From Lachnospiraceae bacterium (GTDB lineage Bacteria; Bacillota; Clostridia; Lachnospirales; Lachnospiraceae): a stretch of 59,060 nt of DNA. The stretch covers positions 1 to 59,060 of the forward strand of contig CAAEWE010000079.1 of NCBI GenBank assembly GCA_900759665.1, in the 5' to 3' direction. The position numbers and the translations under genes were made by a program. Shown one piece after another: positions 25,979 to 34,681 of this stretch (its first letter is position 1; every line of letters starts with the position of its first letter). The notes beneath the pieces were generated by a model. The model did not search any database, was not told the DNA's origin, and saw nothing but the letters and a program-made list of their open reading frames with translations.

Positions 25979-27334
25979 TTAGTTAAAGAAGGAGCCCCAC
26001 CAGTTACTGTATCCATTGCCGTTCTGGCTTCCGTCACTGCCCTGGGAACCATCCTGACTGTTACCGCCATTCTGGGAATTATTTCCATTCTGATTTCCAT
26101 TATTTCCCTGGGAACCGTTCTGACTGCTGTTTCCACTCTGGCTGTCATTGCTCTGATCCTCTGTAGAATCTGATTTCTTACCAAGCTTTACTTTCATGGT
26201 AACTTCTTTGTAATCACCGTTATCCGCTCTCTTGACAACGACTTCCACGGTATCTCCGGCTTTGCAGCGTCCCAGACGATCCTGAAGACCATCCATGGTT
26301 GTTGTCTCATTTCCGTTAAATTTTACAATGATATCACCTGTCTTGATACCGGCTTTTCCGGCAGGAGAATCCTTTGTTACCTTGCCGACATAAATCCCTT
26401 CCGGCATATTATAATACTGGGAGATCTCACTGGAAACATCAGTTCCCTTGATGCCCAGATATGCCTGTTCATCCTCAGATACCTGCTGTGCATCAATAAT
26501 ATCATTGATGATCGGAATGGCTGTGGAGATCGGAATGGCAAAACCCATTCCCTCTACAGAGGTGTCAGAATATTTTGCAGAATTGATACCGATAACCTTG
26601 CCCTCGTCATCCACAAGAGCACCACCACTGTTGCCCGGGTTGATAGCGGCATCGGTCTGGATCAACTTCATATTGACATCCTCGGAAGCAACCTCTCTGT
26701 CAACGGCACTGATATATCCAACGGTAACAGATGTACCGTAGCCCAGAGCATTACCGATAGCGATAGACTGTTCTCCGATCTTTACCTTGGCAGAGTCCCC
26801 AAGGGTTGCCACCTTGATATTATTTTTGGTGTCATCGGACAGATCCTTCATCGGTATCTCAACCACTGCCAGATCGGAATCTGTGTCAGTTCCCTTGACG
26901 CTTGCGGTATAAGTGCTGTCATCATTAAACTTGACAGATACCTTTGTTGCATTCTGTACCACATGATTGTTAGTTGCAATATAAAGATTACTGTCATCCT
27001 GCGCTACGATAATGCCGGAGCCGCTGCCGGACGATTCCTGGGAATAGCTTCTGCCAAAGATATCCTGTGTATTTTCCTGAACCGTCACATCAATGGCTAC
27101 AATAGACGGAAGCACATTAGCTGCTACCGTGGATACTCCCTCAGAGCTTTCATCACTGCTTCCTGTTGAAGTCGTCGTCGTTTTTAATTTACTTGCCGGC
27201 GTAGCGGTGCTTTCTACCGCTGTATTTCCAAGAAAATGATTAGCGGTATAATTAACCCCCTCAAATGTCACGCCTCCTACCAGTCCAAACACTGCAGCAT
27301 ACGCTGCCACCTTTGCGAAATCCTGTTTTCTCAT
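25979..27334 (-). CDS. htrA: HtrA/DegP-type membrane-anchored serine protease
   Basis: The 451 residues have a short cytoplasmic N-terminus, one transmembrane segment (about 8-25) and a Ser/Thr-rich linker. A trypsin-like domain follows with the triad H124 (NNHVV), D154 (SDLAVV) and S236 (GNSGGAL). One PDZ domain spans about 290-395. The tail from about 400 is a low-complexity Asn/Gln/Gly/Ser stretch ending WWGSFFN. It would degrade misfolded proteins outside the membrane. GGGAG lies before the ATG at 27334; a longer start at 27445 lacks a site. The Asn/Gln/Gly tail is unusual for the family and may bind the wall or self-associate. Confidence 0.95.
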   Translation of the reverse strand: MRKQDFAKVAAYAAVFGLVGGVTFEGVNYTANHFLGNTAVESTATPASKLKTTTTSTGSSDESSEGVSTVAANVLPSIVAIDVTVQENTQDIFGRSYSQESSGSGSGIIVAQDDSNLYIATNNHVVQNATKVSVKFNDDSTYTASVKGTDTDSDLAVVEIPMKDLSDDTKNNIKVATLGDSAKVKIGEQSIAIGNALGYGTSVTVGYISAVDREVASEDVNMKLIQTDAAINPGNSGGALVDDEGKVIGINSAKYSDTSVEGMGFAIPISTAIPIINDIIDAQQVSEDEQAYLGIKGTDVSSEISQYYNMPEGIYVGKVTKDSPAGKAGIKTGDIIVKFNGNETTTMDGLQDRLGRCKAGDTVEVVVKRADNGDYKEVTMKVKLGKKSDSTEDQSNDSQSGNSSQNGSQGNNGNQNGNNSQNGGNSQDGSQGSDGSQNGNGYSNWWGSFFN

Positions 27335-27530
27335 CACAATCTCTCCCTTCCGTTCCTTACTCTTCTCTAATACGGCTTTCTGAGCATATTTTTGCACATG
27401 ACGGAGTTTCGAAGGAACTCCTGATATGAACTCTTTAGAACTCATTATATCGCCGTTTGTTTTATCTTATGATGTCATTCTAGCAACGAATTATGTTTCC
27501 TTTGTGATGTGATTATGAAGAAAACGTGTT

Positions 27531-28100
27531 TTAATTGTGTTTGTTCTGTGAAGTGATGATCCGATGTGGCGGGATATCATGCTCCCCGGTCTCGATATGA
27601 TCCACAATCTGAAAATCATATGCGACCGCATATAAATGCAGGGACGGTCCTCCAAAACGGGCAAGATAACGGTCATAATATCCGCCGCCGTATCCCACAC
27701 GATGTTCCTCTCTGTCAAAGGCAAGTCCCGGCAGCAGCATGATGCCTTCTCTGGCTTCTACCTTCGGACAATGCTCTGCCGGCTCCAGGATTCCATGATA
27801 ACCGGACTGCAGATCCGTCATATCATGGATCTCATAAAAATCCATCTCTTTTCCTGCGACTTTTGGAACTGCCACATGGATCGGTTTTCCCTGTTTCTGC
27901 TCCTCTAAAAGCCCCCGGATCAGCTCTCTTGTATCCACTTCTGTTCCATAGGACACAAATGGATAAAACCAGGAGGATTCCCTCCATACGGGATCTGCCA
28001 GAAGCTGCTCACGAATCTCCTCATTCTGACGGCTGCGCTCCTGATCCGTCATCTCCCGACGGAGCTTTTTCATGATGTCTCTGGCTTCCTCCTTCGTCAT
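27531..28100 (-). CDS. 5-formyltetrahydrofolate cyclo-ligase
   Basis: A 189-residue enzyme that converts 5-formyl-THF to 5,10-methenyl-THF with ATP. The signature GYGGGYYDRYL lies near residues 137-147, with LLPGLAFD before it. Length is normal. Its ATG overlaps the stop of the DUF896 gene (ATGA), so translation is coupled. Names used for homologues include yqgN and ygfA. Confidence 0.95.
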   Translation of the reverse strand: MTKEEARDIMKKLRREMTDQERSRQNEEIREQLLADPVWRESSWFYPFVSYGTEVDTRELIRGLLEEQKQGKPIHVAVPKVAGKEMDFYEIHDMTDLQSGYHGILEPAEHCPKVEAREGIMLLPGLAFDREEHRVGYGGGYYDRYLARFGGPSLHLYAVAYDFQIVDHIETGEHDIPPHRIITSQNKHN

Positions 28101-28336
28101 TCCGCATCCTCCAGACGGATTGGTTTCTTTTTACCAATGGTCTCTCCAAGATCTGTAATGCTGCCATCCTTTTCAATGACAGAAATATTATTTAACTGGG
28201 ACCGTACATTTGCACGGATATCTGCCAGAAATTTCTGGCGCAGCTTTTTCTGTTCTGCCTTTTCTGCCGGGGTAAGTCCCTCTGCCTTTGCTTTGTGTGC
28301 CAGTTCATTAATTCTCTGAATTCCCTTTTCATCCAT
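28097..28336 (-). CDS. DUF896 (YnzC-like) small protein
   Basis: A 79-residue, highly charged helical protein: RINELAHKAKAEGLTPAEKAEQ and LRQKFLADIRANVRSQL are the DUF896 hallmarks. The start at 28336 has AGAGG nine bases upstream. Bacillus YnzC belongs to an SOS-induced operon, but the function of the family is not settled. It lies between a flavoprotein gene and the folate enzyme gene, with a 4-base overlap to the latter. Confidence 0.92.
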   Translation of the reverse strand: MDEKGIQRINELAHKAKAEGLTPAEKAEQKKLRQKFLADIRANVRSQLNNISVIEKDGSITDLGETIGKKKPIRLEDAE

Positions 28337-28395
28337 AATAACAATCCTCTTTTCTACGCGTGTATCACACGAATCTTTATTTATATAGTTTATCC

Positions 28396-30063
28396 TTATC
28401 TGACCAGACTCTCCGCCACACGAATTCCATCCATCGCTGCAGAAGTGATCCCGCCGGCATATCCGGCCCCCTCTCCACATGGATAAATCCCCCGGATATT
28501 CGCCTGCAATGACTCATCCCGGCATATCCGCACCGGCGAAGATGTTCTGCTTTCGATGCCTGCCAGAACCGCATCCTCGCGGGCAAATCCATGAATCCGC
28601 CGGTCAAAGGCTCCAAAACCTTCCTCAATGGCATCTCCCACAAAGCCCGGAATGACCTCCCGGACATTTGCCAATGCATACTGTCCCTTAATGGACGGTA
28701 TCACCTGTCCCAGTCCAGTGCTTTTCCTTCCGGCACAAAAGTCACCAAAAAGCTGTACCGGGATCCTTCCCTGACCGGCTTTGTATGCTGCCTCCTCCCA
28801 TTTTCTCTGGAAGGCGATCCCCGCCAGCGGATCACATCCTCCAAAATCAGAAGGATCCACCGTGACCACAATAGCACTGTTGGCATTGCGCCCGTCTCTG
28901 GCATGGTTACTCATTCCGTTTACCGCCAGACGTCCCTTTTCCGAAGAGGCATTGACGATATATCCGCCGGGACACATACAAAACGAATATACACCACGTT
29001 TTTCACCGGTATTATAGGTCAGCTTATAATCTGCTGTGGGCAGTTTTTCGTACAGATCACCATACTGGTTCTGCCCGATCATCTCCTGTGGATGCTCCAC
29101 ACGTACTCCCACCGCAAAAGGCTTCGCCTCCATAAAGACCCCACTGTCATATAATGTCTTTACGGTATCTCTGGCACTGTGCCCAGTTGCCAGGATCAAC
29201 GTGTCACATTCCAGATGCTCCTCTCTGCCGTTCCGGAGAAATATGATTTCCCTAAGTGCATTCTCCTGCCACAGTGCCCGGAGAAACTGTGTCTCAAAAA
29301 GCACCTCTCCTCCCAGCTCCCGGATATGTTCCCGGATATTTCGCACCACCTGTCCCAACAGATCTGTCCCGATATGGGGCTTTTGCAGATAGAGAATTTC
29401 CTCCGGAGCACCAAACCGCACAAAAGTTTCCATGACCTTTCTGCCCCGGCCTGTGGGATCCTTGACCAGCGTATTTAACTTTCCGTCAGAAAAGGTTCCG
29501 GCTCCCCCTTCCCCAAACTGTACATTACAGTTTTCGTCCAGCTCGCCTGTATCCCAAAAACGGGACACCTTCTTCTGGCGTTTTTCCACCTCGCATCCCC
29601 TCTCCAGTACAAGAGGCACAGCTCCATGCTCTGCTAACTCCAGTGCCGCAAATAATCCGGCCGGTCCCATTCCCACAATGACCGGTCGTTTTCTCTGTCC
29701 CATATCCGGTACAGATACTTTATCAGCAGCTTTCTTCCCTGACTCCTTTATATTTCCGTTTCCGAAACCCTTCCATAGTACTGCATCGTTTTTTCCATAA
29801 CGGCGAAGTACCTTTTCTTCATGAGGTATCTGAAAAGCCACCTGATAAATATACTGCATCTGGTGTTTCTTTCTGGCGTCCATGGATCTGCGGAGGATCT
29901 GAAATTCTTTCATCTCCTCCTCCCTGATATGTAGCTGTTTTGCTGCTGCCCGCCGGACAAGCTGTTTTTCTTTCTCTCCGATGATGCCTTTTTTGACAAG
30001 CTCTGCCGGAACTGTCTGACAGATTTTGTCCAAAGAAACCCTTATTTGTGAAACTTTAATCAT
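28396..30063 (-). CDS. FAD-dependent dehydrogenase, COG2509 type
   Basis: A 555-residue uncharacterised flavoprotein. An N-terminal alpha/beta domain (about 1-90) precedes the dinucleotide-binding VGMGPAGLFAALELAEHG near residue 130. CNVQFGEGGAGTFSDGKLNT and the C-terminal GIYPCGEGAGYAGGITSAAMDG are family landmarks. The substrate is unknown. It is followed by the DUF896 and folate genes and preceded by another flavoprotein gene, so the group may form one operon. Confidence 0.9.
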   Translation of the reverse strand: MIKVSQIRVSLDKICQTVPAELVKKGIIGEKEKQLVRRAAAKQLHIREEEMKEFQILRRSMDARKKHQMQYIYQVAFQIPHEEKVLRRYGKNDAVLWKGFGNGNIKESGKKAADKVSVPDMGQRKRPVIVGMGPAGLFAALELAEHGAVPLVLERGCEVEKRQKKVSRFWDTGELDENCNVQFGEGGAGTFSDGKLNTLVKDPTGRGRKVMETFVRFGAPEEILYLQKPHIGTDLLGQVVRNIREHIRELGGEVLFETQFLRALWQENALREIIFLRNGREEHLECDTLILATGHSARDTVKTLYDSGVFMEAKPFAVGVRVEHPQEMIGQNQYGDLYEKLPTADYKLTYNTGEKRGVYSFCMCPGGYIVNASSEKGRLAVNGMSNHARDGRNANSAIVVTVDPSDFGGCDPLAGIAFQRKWEEAAYKAGQGRIPVQLFGDFCAGRKSTGLGQVIPSIKGQYALANVREVIPGFVGDAIEEGFGAFDRRIHGFAREDAVLAGIESRTSSPVRICRDESLQANIRGIYPCGEGAGYAGGITSAAMDGIRVAESLVR

Positions 30064-30177
30064 ATTGATCCTCTATTCTGCTCATTATATTTTCTGTATC
30101 TGAGCTTTTATGATATCGGGCTCAAAAGGTATTTTACCCAAACTGATGCCACGAATTACTTTTACAATCTGTCCCAT

Positions 30178-31425
30178 TTAGTGTACACGTCCTGCTGCCG
30201 CCGTTCCTGCGAGATAACCGCTGGTCCATGCCCACTGAAGATTATATCCCCCACAGATTCCATCCACATCCAGAAGCTCTCCCGTCATATAAAGTCCCGG
30301 ATGCTTACGCACCTCCATGGTATCCGGATCAAGCTGGCTTGTGAGAACTCCTCCTGCCGTCACCTGCGCAAATTCAAATCCGTTGACCCGCTCAACACCA
30401 ACCTTCCAGTGCTTGAAACGGTCTGCGATCCGGCGGATATCCCGGTCACTCCATTCTCCCGCCTTATCCTTCGGCTTTAAGCCAAGACTTTTGAGGAGAA
30501 CTCTTCCAAGAACCAGATGCACCATGCCTTCCAATGCCTGCTCTGCTGTGTATGCCGCAAAATTTTCCCGTCTGCACAAAAGCTCCTTCTCAAGCTCCTC
30601 TTCCGGATAATCCGGCAGGATATCGAGCAGCAGATATGGCTTGTCCCCCTGTTCCAACGCTCTGGCGGCATAACGGCTCACCTGAAAACATGGAATGCCG
30701 GACAAGCCATAGGATACAAGCTGAAGCTCTCCCTGGTCCTTTGCAAGAAGCTCTCCTGCCTTGCTGTAAAGCTCCACACGGCCTCGCACCCGTATTTTCG
30801 CCCATTCCTTTGTAAAATCTCCCTTCAGGACACAGGAGGTCAGAGCAGGAACCGGAGAAACGATCTGCAATCCCAGCTTCTGGGCAATCTTGTAACCGTC
30901 TCCTCTGGAGCCGTGAACCGGTGCTGCTTTTCCTCCCACGGCAAGGATCACATTCCTGGTCTGATACGAAGTCTGATCCGTCTGAACCTGATAACATACT
31001 GTGCCATCCTTTTCCGGTCTGTCCGTAATACGCTGCACCCTCTCCTCCGTACGAAGCACTACTCCCAGCATCTCCATCCGCCGCACCAGTGCATCCACCA
31101 CAGAGGCAGCCTGACCGGATACCGGATAATAATAACCGTCCCTTGCCTGTGGAAGAATTCCCATCTTCCGGAAGGCTGCTAACGTCTCCTGACAGGAAAA
31201 ATGTGCCAATGCTTTCCGGATAAATTCCGGGTCTTCCCCCCGGTAACATTCCGATGTCTGATGATCATTGGTATAATTGCATTTTCCGTTTCCTGTCGCA
31301 TAAATTTTTTTGCCGGGCTGTGACAGCTGCTCCAGAACAAGAACCCTGCAGCCCTTCTCTGCTGCCGTCACCGCCGCCATCATTCCCGATGCTCCGGCAC
31401 CGATCACGATCACTTCTTCCTGCAT
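30178..31425 (-). CDS. HI0933/YhiN-family FAD-binding oxidoreductase
   Basis: A 415-residue flavoprotein of the family annotated as aminoacetone-oxidase-like (COG2081). VIGAGASGMMAAVTAAEKG near residue 7 binds FAD, and GKKIYATGNGKCNYTN and TAGGVLTSQLD are typical. The C-terminus ends in the usual GGYNLQWAWTSGYLAG. I chose the ATG at 31425, which has GGAG six bases upstream; a TTG at 31455 is less likely. It starts 26 bases after the BofC-like gene. Physiological role unknown. Confidence 0.92.
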   Translation of the reverse strand: MQEEVIVIGAGASGMMAAVTAAEKGCRVLVLEQLSQPGKKIYATGNGKCNYTNDHQTSECYRGEDPEFIRKALAHFSCQETLAAFRKMGILPQARDGYYYPVSGQAASVVDALVRRMEMLGVVLRTEERVQRITDRPEKDGTVCYQVQTDQTSYQTRNVILAVGGKAAPVHGSRGDGYKIAQKLGLQIVSPVPALTSCVLKGDFTKEWAKIRVRGRVELYSKAGELLAKDQGELQLVSYGLSGIPCFQVSRYAARALEQGDKPYLLLDILPDYPEEELEKELLCRRENFAAYTAEQALEGMVHLVLGRVLLKSLGLKPKDKAGEWSDRDIRRIADRFKHWKVGVERVNGFEFAQVTAGGVLTSQLDPDTMEVRKHPGLYMTGELLDVDGICGGYNLQWAWTSGYLAGTAAAGRVH

Positions 31426-31451
31426 GTTTTTCTCCATTTCTTTTCTATCTG

Positions 31452-32129
31452 TCAACTAGAATAATTCTCCAATATGCCGTACAATTCTTCCTCATCCTTG
31501 ACTTCAATGCCCTTTTTGAGCTGCTGCTTTTCCTTCTTGGAAAGGGAGGAAACAGCAATCCCCGTATGCTCATATACGGTTTTCATATCACCATAATACG
31601 CGATCACCTCGGAACCGTCAGAGATCAGATAATATCGAAACTTCACCTTTGACTGGTCATAATTCTTGCATATGGTCAGCCGCTCCGGCGAAAAGGAGAT
31701 CAGGCTGACGCTCTGCAGACCATCCAGAAACTCTTTGGCAGACATATTCTTTTTGTACTTGCTGCAGTACTCCTGCGCCTGCTCCCTGTCACAGCCCACC
31801 AGCTCCTCCGGCAGCGTCTGATACTCCGTCACCGTCTCATCGGTCAACGCATTATGGCTCTGCACCTGATACACCGTATTATCCGATAATGTTCTGGATA
31901 CATTTTCGGTCTGTACCGATTCCCGGACACTTTTTTCCATCTGTTCCATACGGTCTGTCATCCGGTTATCCACATATACCTGCACCTGCTCCCCTACACG
32001 GCTCTCATAATCTTCCTGCATCTTTTCAAACCGATCCATGGCGGACTGATAACAGTAAAAATTGGCAAAGGCAAATAATGCAAGAAATACACAGCATACG
32101 GTAATATAGCGAAATACTTTTCCTTTCAT
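31452..32129 (-). CDS. Membrane-anchored protein with BofC-like C-terminus
   Basis: A 225-residue protein with one N-terminal transmembrane helix (about 7-25), a coiled-coil-prone stretch (about 28-75) and a C-terminal region. The last 60 residues (YYGDMKTVYEHTGIAVSSLS, then IEVKDEEELYGILENYSS) resemble the BofC C-terminal domain, including the closing LE-aromatic-SS pattern. In Bacillus BofC controls the SpoIVB protease during sigma-K activation. The relation here is by pattern only. AAGGA precedes the ATG at 10 bases. Confidence 0.6.
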   Translation of the reverse strand: MKGKVFRYITVCCVFLALFAFANFYCYQSAMDRFEKMQEDYESRVGEQVQVYVDNRMTDRMEQMEKSVRESVQTENVSRTLSDNTVYQVQSHNALTDETVTEYQTLPEELVGCDREQAQEYCSKYKKNMSAKEFLDGLQSVSLISFSPERLTICKNYDQSKVKFRYYLISDGSEVIAYYGDMKTVYEHTGIAVSSLSKKEKQQLKKGIEVKDEEELYGILENYSS

Positions 32130-32277
32130 ACATAACCATTCCTTTCTGAATTTGTTATGTATTATTTCCGTATTCTACCAGGAATATTCTACGCAAAAAT
32201 AAAATCCTGCAAACTTTACCAGTCACTGCTGTGCCAGAATCAAACCAGACACTTCTGTTGCTTTTTTGTCTCCCGCT

Positions 32278-32757
32278 TTATGATATGCCCTCATCCACCA
32301 GCAGATCTGTTCCATCTGCCGCTGTAGTGGCAAGCTCGTCACATCGTTCATTCTGTGGATGTCCGTTATGTCCCTTGACCCATTGGAAGGACACCTGATG
32401 CTTCTCCATGGCGGCCAGCAGACGTTTCCACAGATCTACGTTTTTGACCGGCTCATTTTTCCCGCGTTTCCATCCCTTTTTGATCCAGCCATCCAGCCAG
32501 TGCTCATTAAACGCCTTCACCACATACTGGCTATCCGAATATACCATGATCTCGCAGGGTCTGTTTAACGCCTCCATCCCAGCGATCACCGCCATCATTT
32601 CCATCCGGTTATTGGTAGTTTTCTGATATCCCGCCGAAAGCTCCTTGATATGCTCCTGCCCTTTGGAATCCACAAAAGACAAAATCGTTCCATATCCTCC
32701 CGGTCCGTCCGGATTTCCTCTGGCTGCTCCGTCTGTATACATTGTAATTTTTGTCAT
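32278..32757 (-). CDS. rnhA: Ribonuclease HI
   Basis: A 159-residue RNase H that cleaves RNA in RNA-DNA hybrids. The active site residues are visible: Asp in YTDGAARGNP, Glu in NRMEM, Asp in YSDSQYV and Asp in ERCDELA. The KKGWKRG handle region is present. The ATG at 32757 is preceded by GGAAGAAAG; the longer TTG start is unlikely. It lies 82 bases after the MutS-like gene. Confidence 0.96.
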   Translation of the reverse strand: MTKITMYTDGAARGNPDGPGGYGTILSFVDSKGQEHIKELSAGYQKTTNNRMEMMAVIAGMEALNRPCEIMVYSDSQYVVKAFNEHWLDGWIKKGWKRGKNEPVKNVDLWKRLLAAMEKHQVSFQWVKGHNGHPQNERCDELATTAADGTDLLVDEGIS

Positions 32758-32839
32758 AGTTATCTTTCTTCCTTTCCCGGTCTGCAAGTTTCTGACTCAA
32801 GACACACGATAGCATTCCCATCACTTTCCGATCAAAAGA

Positions 32840-34516
32840 TCACAGATTCCAGCTTCCGGTCTCCACAAAATGCTCCACCCGGTCCTGTGCCCGCTGTACA
32901 ATATATTGGTCATACCCGATCATATGCAAAAGCTTAATGGCATTTCTGGTCATGGCTTTCCCTTCCCGGAGACGGTAATCAAAGATCACATCATCCTCCT
33001 CGACCTGCTCCTCAAAATGATAATTATCATACTGCTCCTTCAAAAGCTCTGTCAATTCAATATCATGAGTCGCCGCAAAGCAGAACGCATTTTTCTGTGC
33101 CAACAAACTTAAGATCTCCGTAGATGCTGCAATGCGCTCTACGGTATTGGTGCCACGAAGCACCTCATCAATAAAACAGAGCACCGGTTCACCAGACTCC
33201 ATTGCCTGATCCACGATCCGCTTGAGGGATTTGATCTCCACCATATAATAACTCTCATTGCTCGTAATATCATCCCGGAGTGCCATAGAAGAATATACCC
33301 GGAAATAAACCGCTTCATAGCGCTGTGCAAGCACCGTATGCAGTGTCTGCGCCAAAATCGCATTGATCGCCACGGTTTTAATGAAGGTTGACTTTCCGGA
33401 TGCATTAGAACCGGTCAGTAAAACATTCCGGTGTGCATGGATCGTATTTTTGACCGGCTCATGCAACAGCGGGTGGTAAATTTCATCTGCCTCCAGATAA
33501 AACGCTCTTCCTTCTGCCTGTTCCATTTTCGGGACACACCATTCTCTCATCATTTCCCGGTAAGAAGCAGCAGCGATCATACTGTCCAGAAAACCAACTG
33601 TCTCATAAATATCCAGCAGATCCTTCTGCAGACGCAGCACTTCTCTTGCCATGGACTGAAATTTAATAATATCAATATGCGTCAGAAGACGGACATAATC
33701 CATCAGAATATCGGTAATGTTTCCTTCCATCTGGCCGCCGCCAACCACAAGCCAGCTTCCGCGGCAAAATCTACGGAACTTGCCCTGTTTTTCCTTCATC
33801 CGGTCAAAATACTTCTGCAGTTCTTTGATTTTCAAAGCAGATACCGTCTCCGAAAAACGGATCATCCGCACAATAAATGCAAATAACCGGTAAAACTTCT
33901 CCATCTGTGCTTTTCTTTTATAATATGTCACCATATTGACCGCTGCGATCACCGCTGTTGGCATGATCATGATGTCCGGTGCAAAAATGCACGATATGAC
34001 GCCTCCCAGAAACGCAACAAACTGAATGATGGAAAAAACTCCCGTTTCCTTTTTTAGTAAATTAATCTTGTCCAGATAACCATAAACAGAAAAGCTGCCC
34101 GCCTTTCCAATCGTGGCAAACTCTTCCTGAAGCATAAAACGCGCTTCCACATCATTCTGAAAAAAGGTGATCAGCCGTTCCCTTTCCTCCAGTGCCTCCG
34201 GATCCGTCACCGGGCATCGCAGCATATAATATAAATACTCCTGCCCCATGGCTGACTTCGTATGATTCATCTGCTGGTATACCCGGTCCATATCCAGATC
34301 ATTCCAGGTAATGTCATCCACATATTCAGCGGGTTCCTGATCCCGGTAATACTCTGCCACTGCCTGAAGCTTTTCCGGGTTGTATTCCTCATCAACAGGA
34401 CTTGCCCATTCCCGCAGAAGCCTCTCACGTATCTTCTTTTTATAATTTTGCCGGTCAGCATATAATTTCACTCCGATCAGCAGTACAATCACTATAACAC
34501 ATATGACAATATTCAT
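32840..34516 (-). CDS. Membrane-anchored MutS paralogue
   Basis: The 558 residues start with a transmembrane helix (about 2-20), and two more hydrophobic helices lie near 155-200. The C-terminal ATPase is of MutS type: Walker A TGSNASGKSTFIKT, then SYYMVEIKSLK, Walker B CFIDEVLRGTN and the ATHDIELTELL switch. The mismatch-binding and connector domains of true MutS are absent, as is a C-terminal Smr nuclease. Such membrane MutS-like proteins are widespread in Clostridia and their function is not known. The ATG at 34516 follows GGAAGGG. Confidence 0.88.
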   Translation of the reverse strand: MNIVICVIVIVLLIGVKLYADRQNYKKKIRERLLREWASPVDEEYNPEKLQAVAEYYRDQEPAEYVDDITWNDLDMDRVYQQMNHTKSAMGQEYLYYMLRCPVTDPEALEERERLITFFQNDVEARFMLQEEFATIGKAGSFSVYGYLDKINLLKKETGVFSIIQFVAFLGGVISCIFAPDIMIMPTAVIAAVNMVTYYKRKAQMEKFYRLFAFIVRMIRFSETVSALKIKELQKYFDRMKEKQGKFRRFCRGSWLVVGGGQMEGNITDILMDYVRLLTHIDIIKFQSMAREVLRLQKDLLDIYETVGFLDSMIAAASYREMMREWCVPKMEQAEGRAFYLEADEIYHPLLHEPVKNTIHAHRNVLLTGSNASGKSTFIKTVAINAILAQTLHTVLAQRYEAVYFRVYSSMALRDDITSNESYYMVEIKSLKRIVDQAMESGEPVLCFIDEVLRGTNTVERIAASTEILSLLAQKNAFCFAATHDIELTELLKEQYDNYHFEEQVEEDDVIFDYRLREGKAMTRNAIKLLHMIGYDQYIVQRAQDRVEHFVETGSWNL

Positions 34517-34570
34517 TTTAAAAACCCTTCCTGTATCTGCAAACATTGTATCAAAAATTCGCAATACTTC

Positions 34571-34602
34571 GGCAAAAGGTTCGAAAAAGCTTCGCTTTTG
34601 CC
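34571..34602. repeat. Inverted repeat between nlpC/P60 and mutS-like genes
   Basis: GGCAAAAG (34571-34578) and CTTTTGCC (34595-34602) form an 8-base stem with weak pairing inside. It sits 55 bases upstream of the MutS-like start, and no T-run follows, so it is not a terminator. Confidence 0.4.
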
Positions 34603-34621
34603 TTCGCGCATATCATAATAG

Positions 34622-34666
34622 CAGAAAAAGACTGTTCTGACAAATTTTCTTTTGCAGAACAGTCTT
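34622..34666 (-). terminator. Rho-independent terminator of the NlpC/P60 gene
   Basis: A perfect 12-base stem AAGACTGTTCTG (34655-34666 with 34628-34639) with a 15-base loop and TTTTTC downstream, 16 bases after the stop. Confidence 0.92.
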
Positions 34667-34681
34667 ATCAATTGCAATGAA

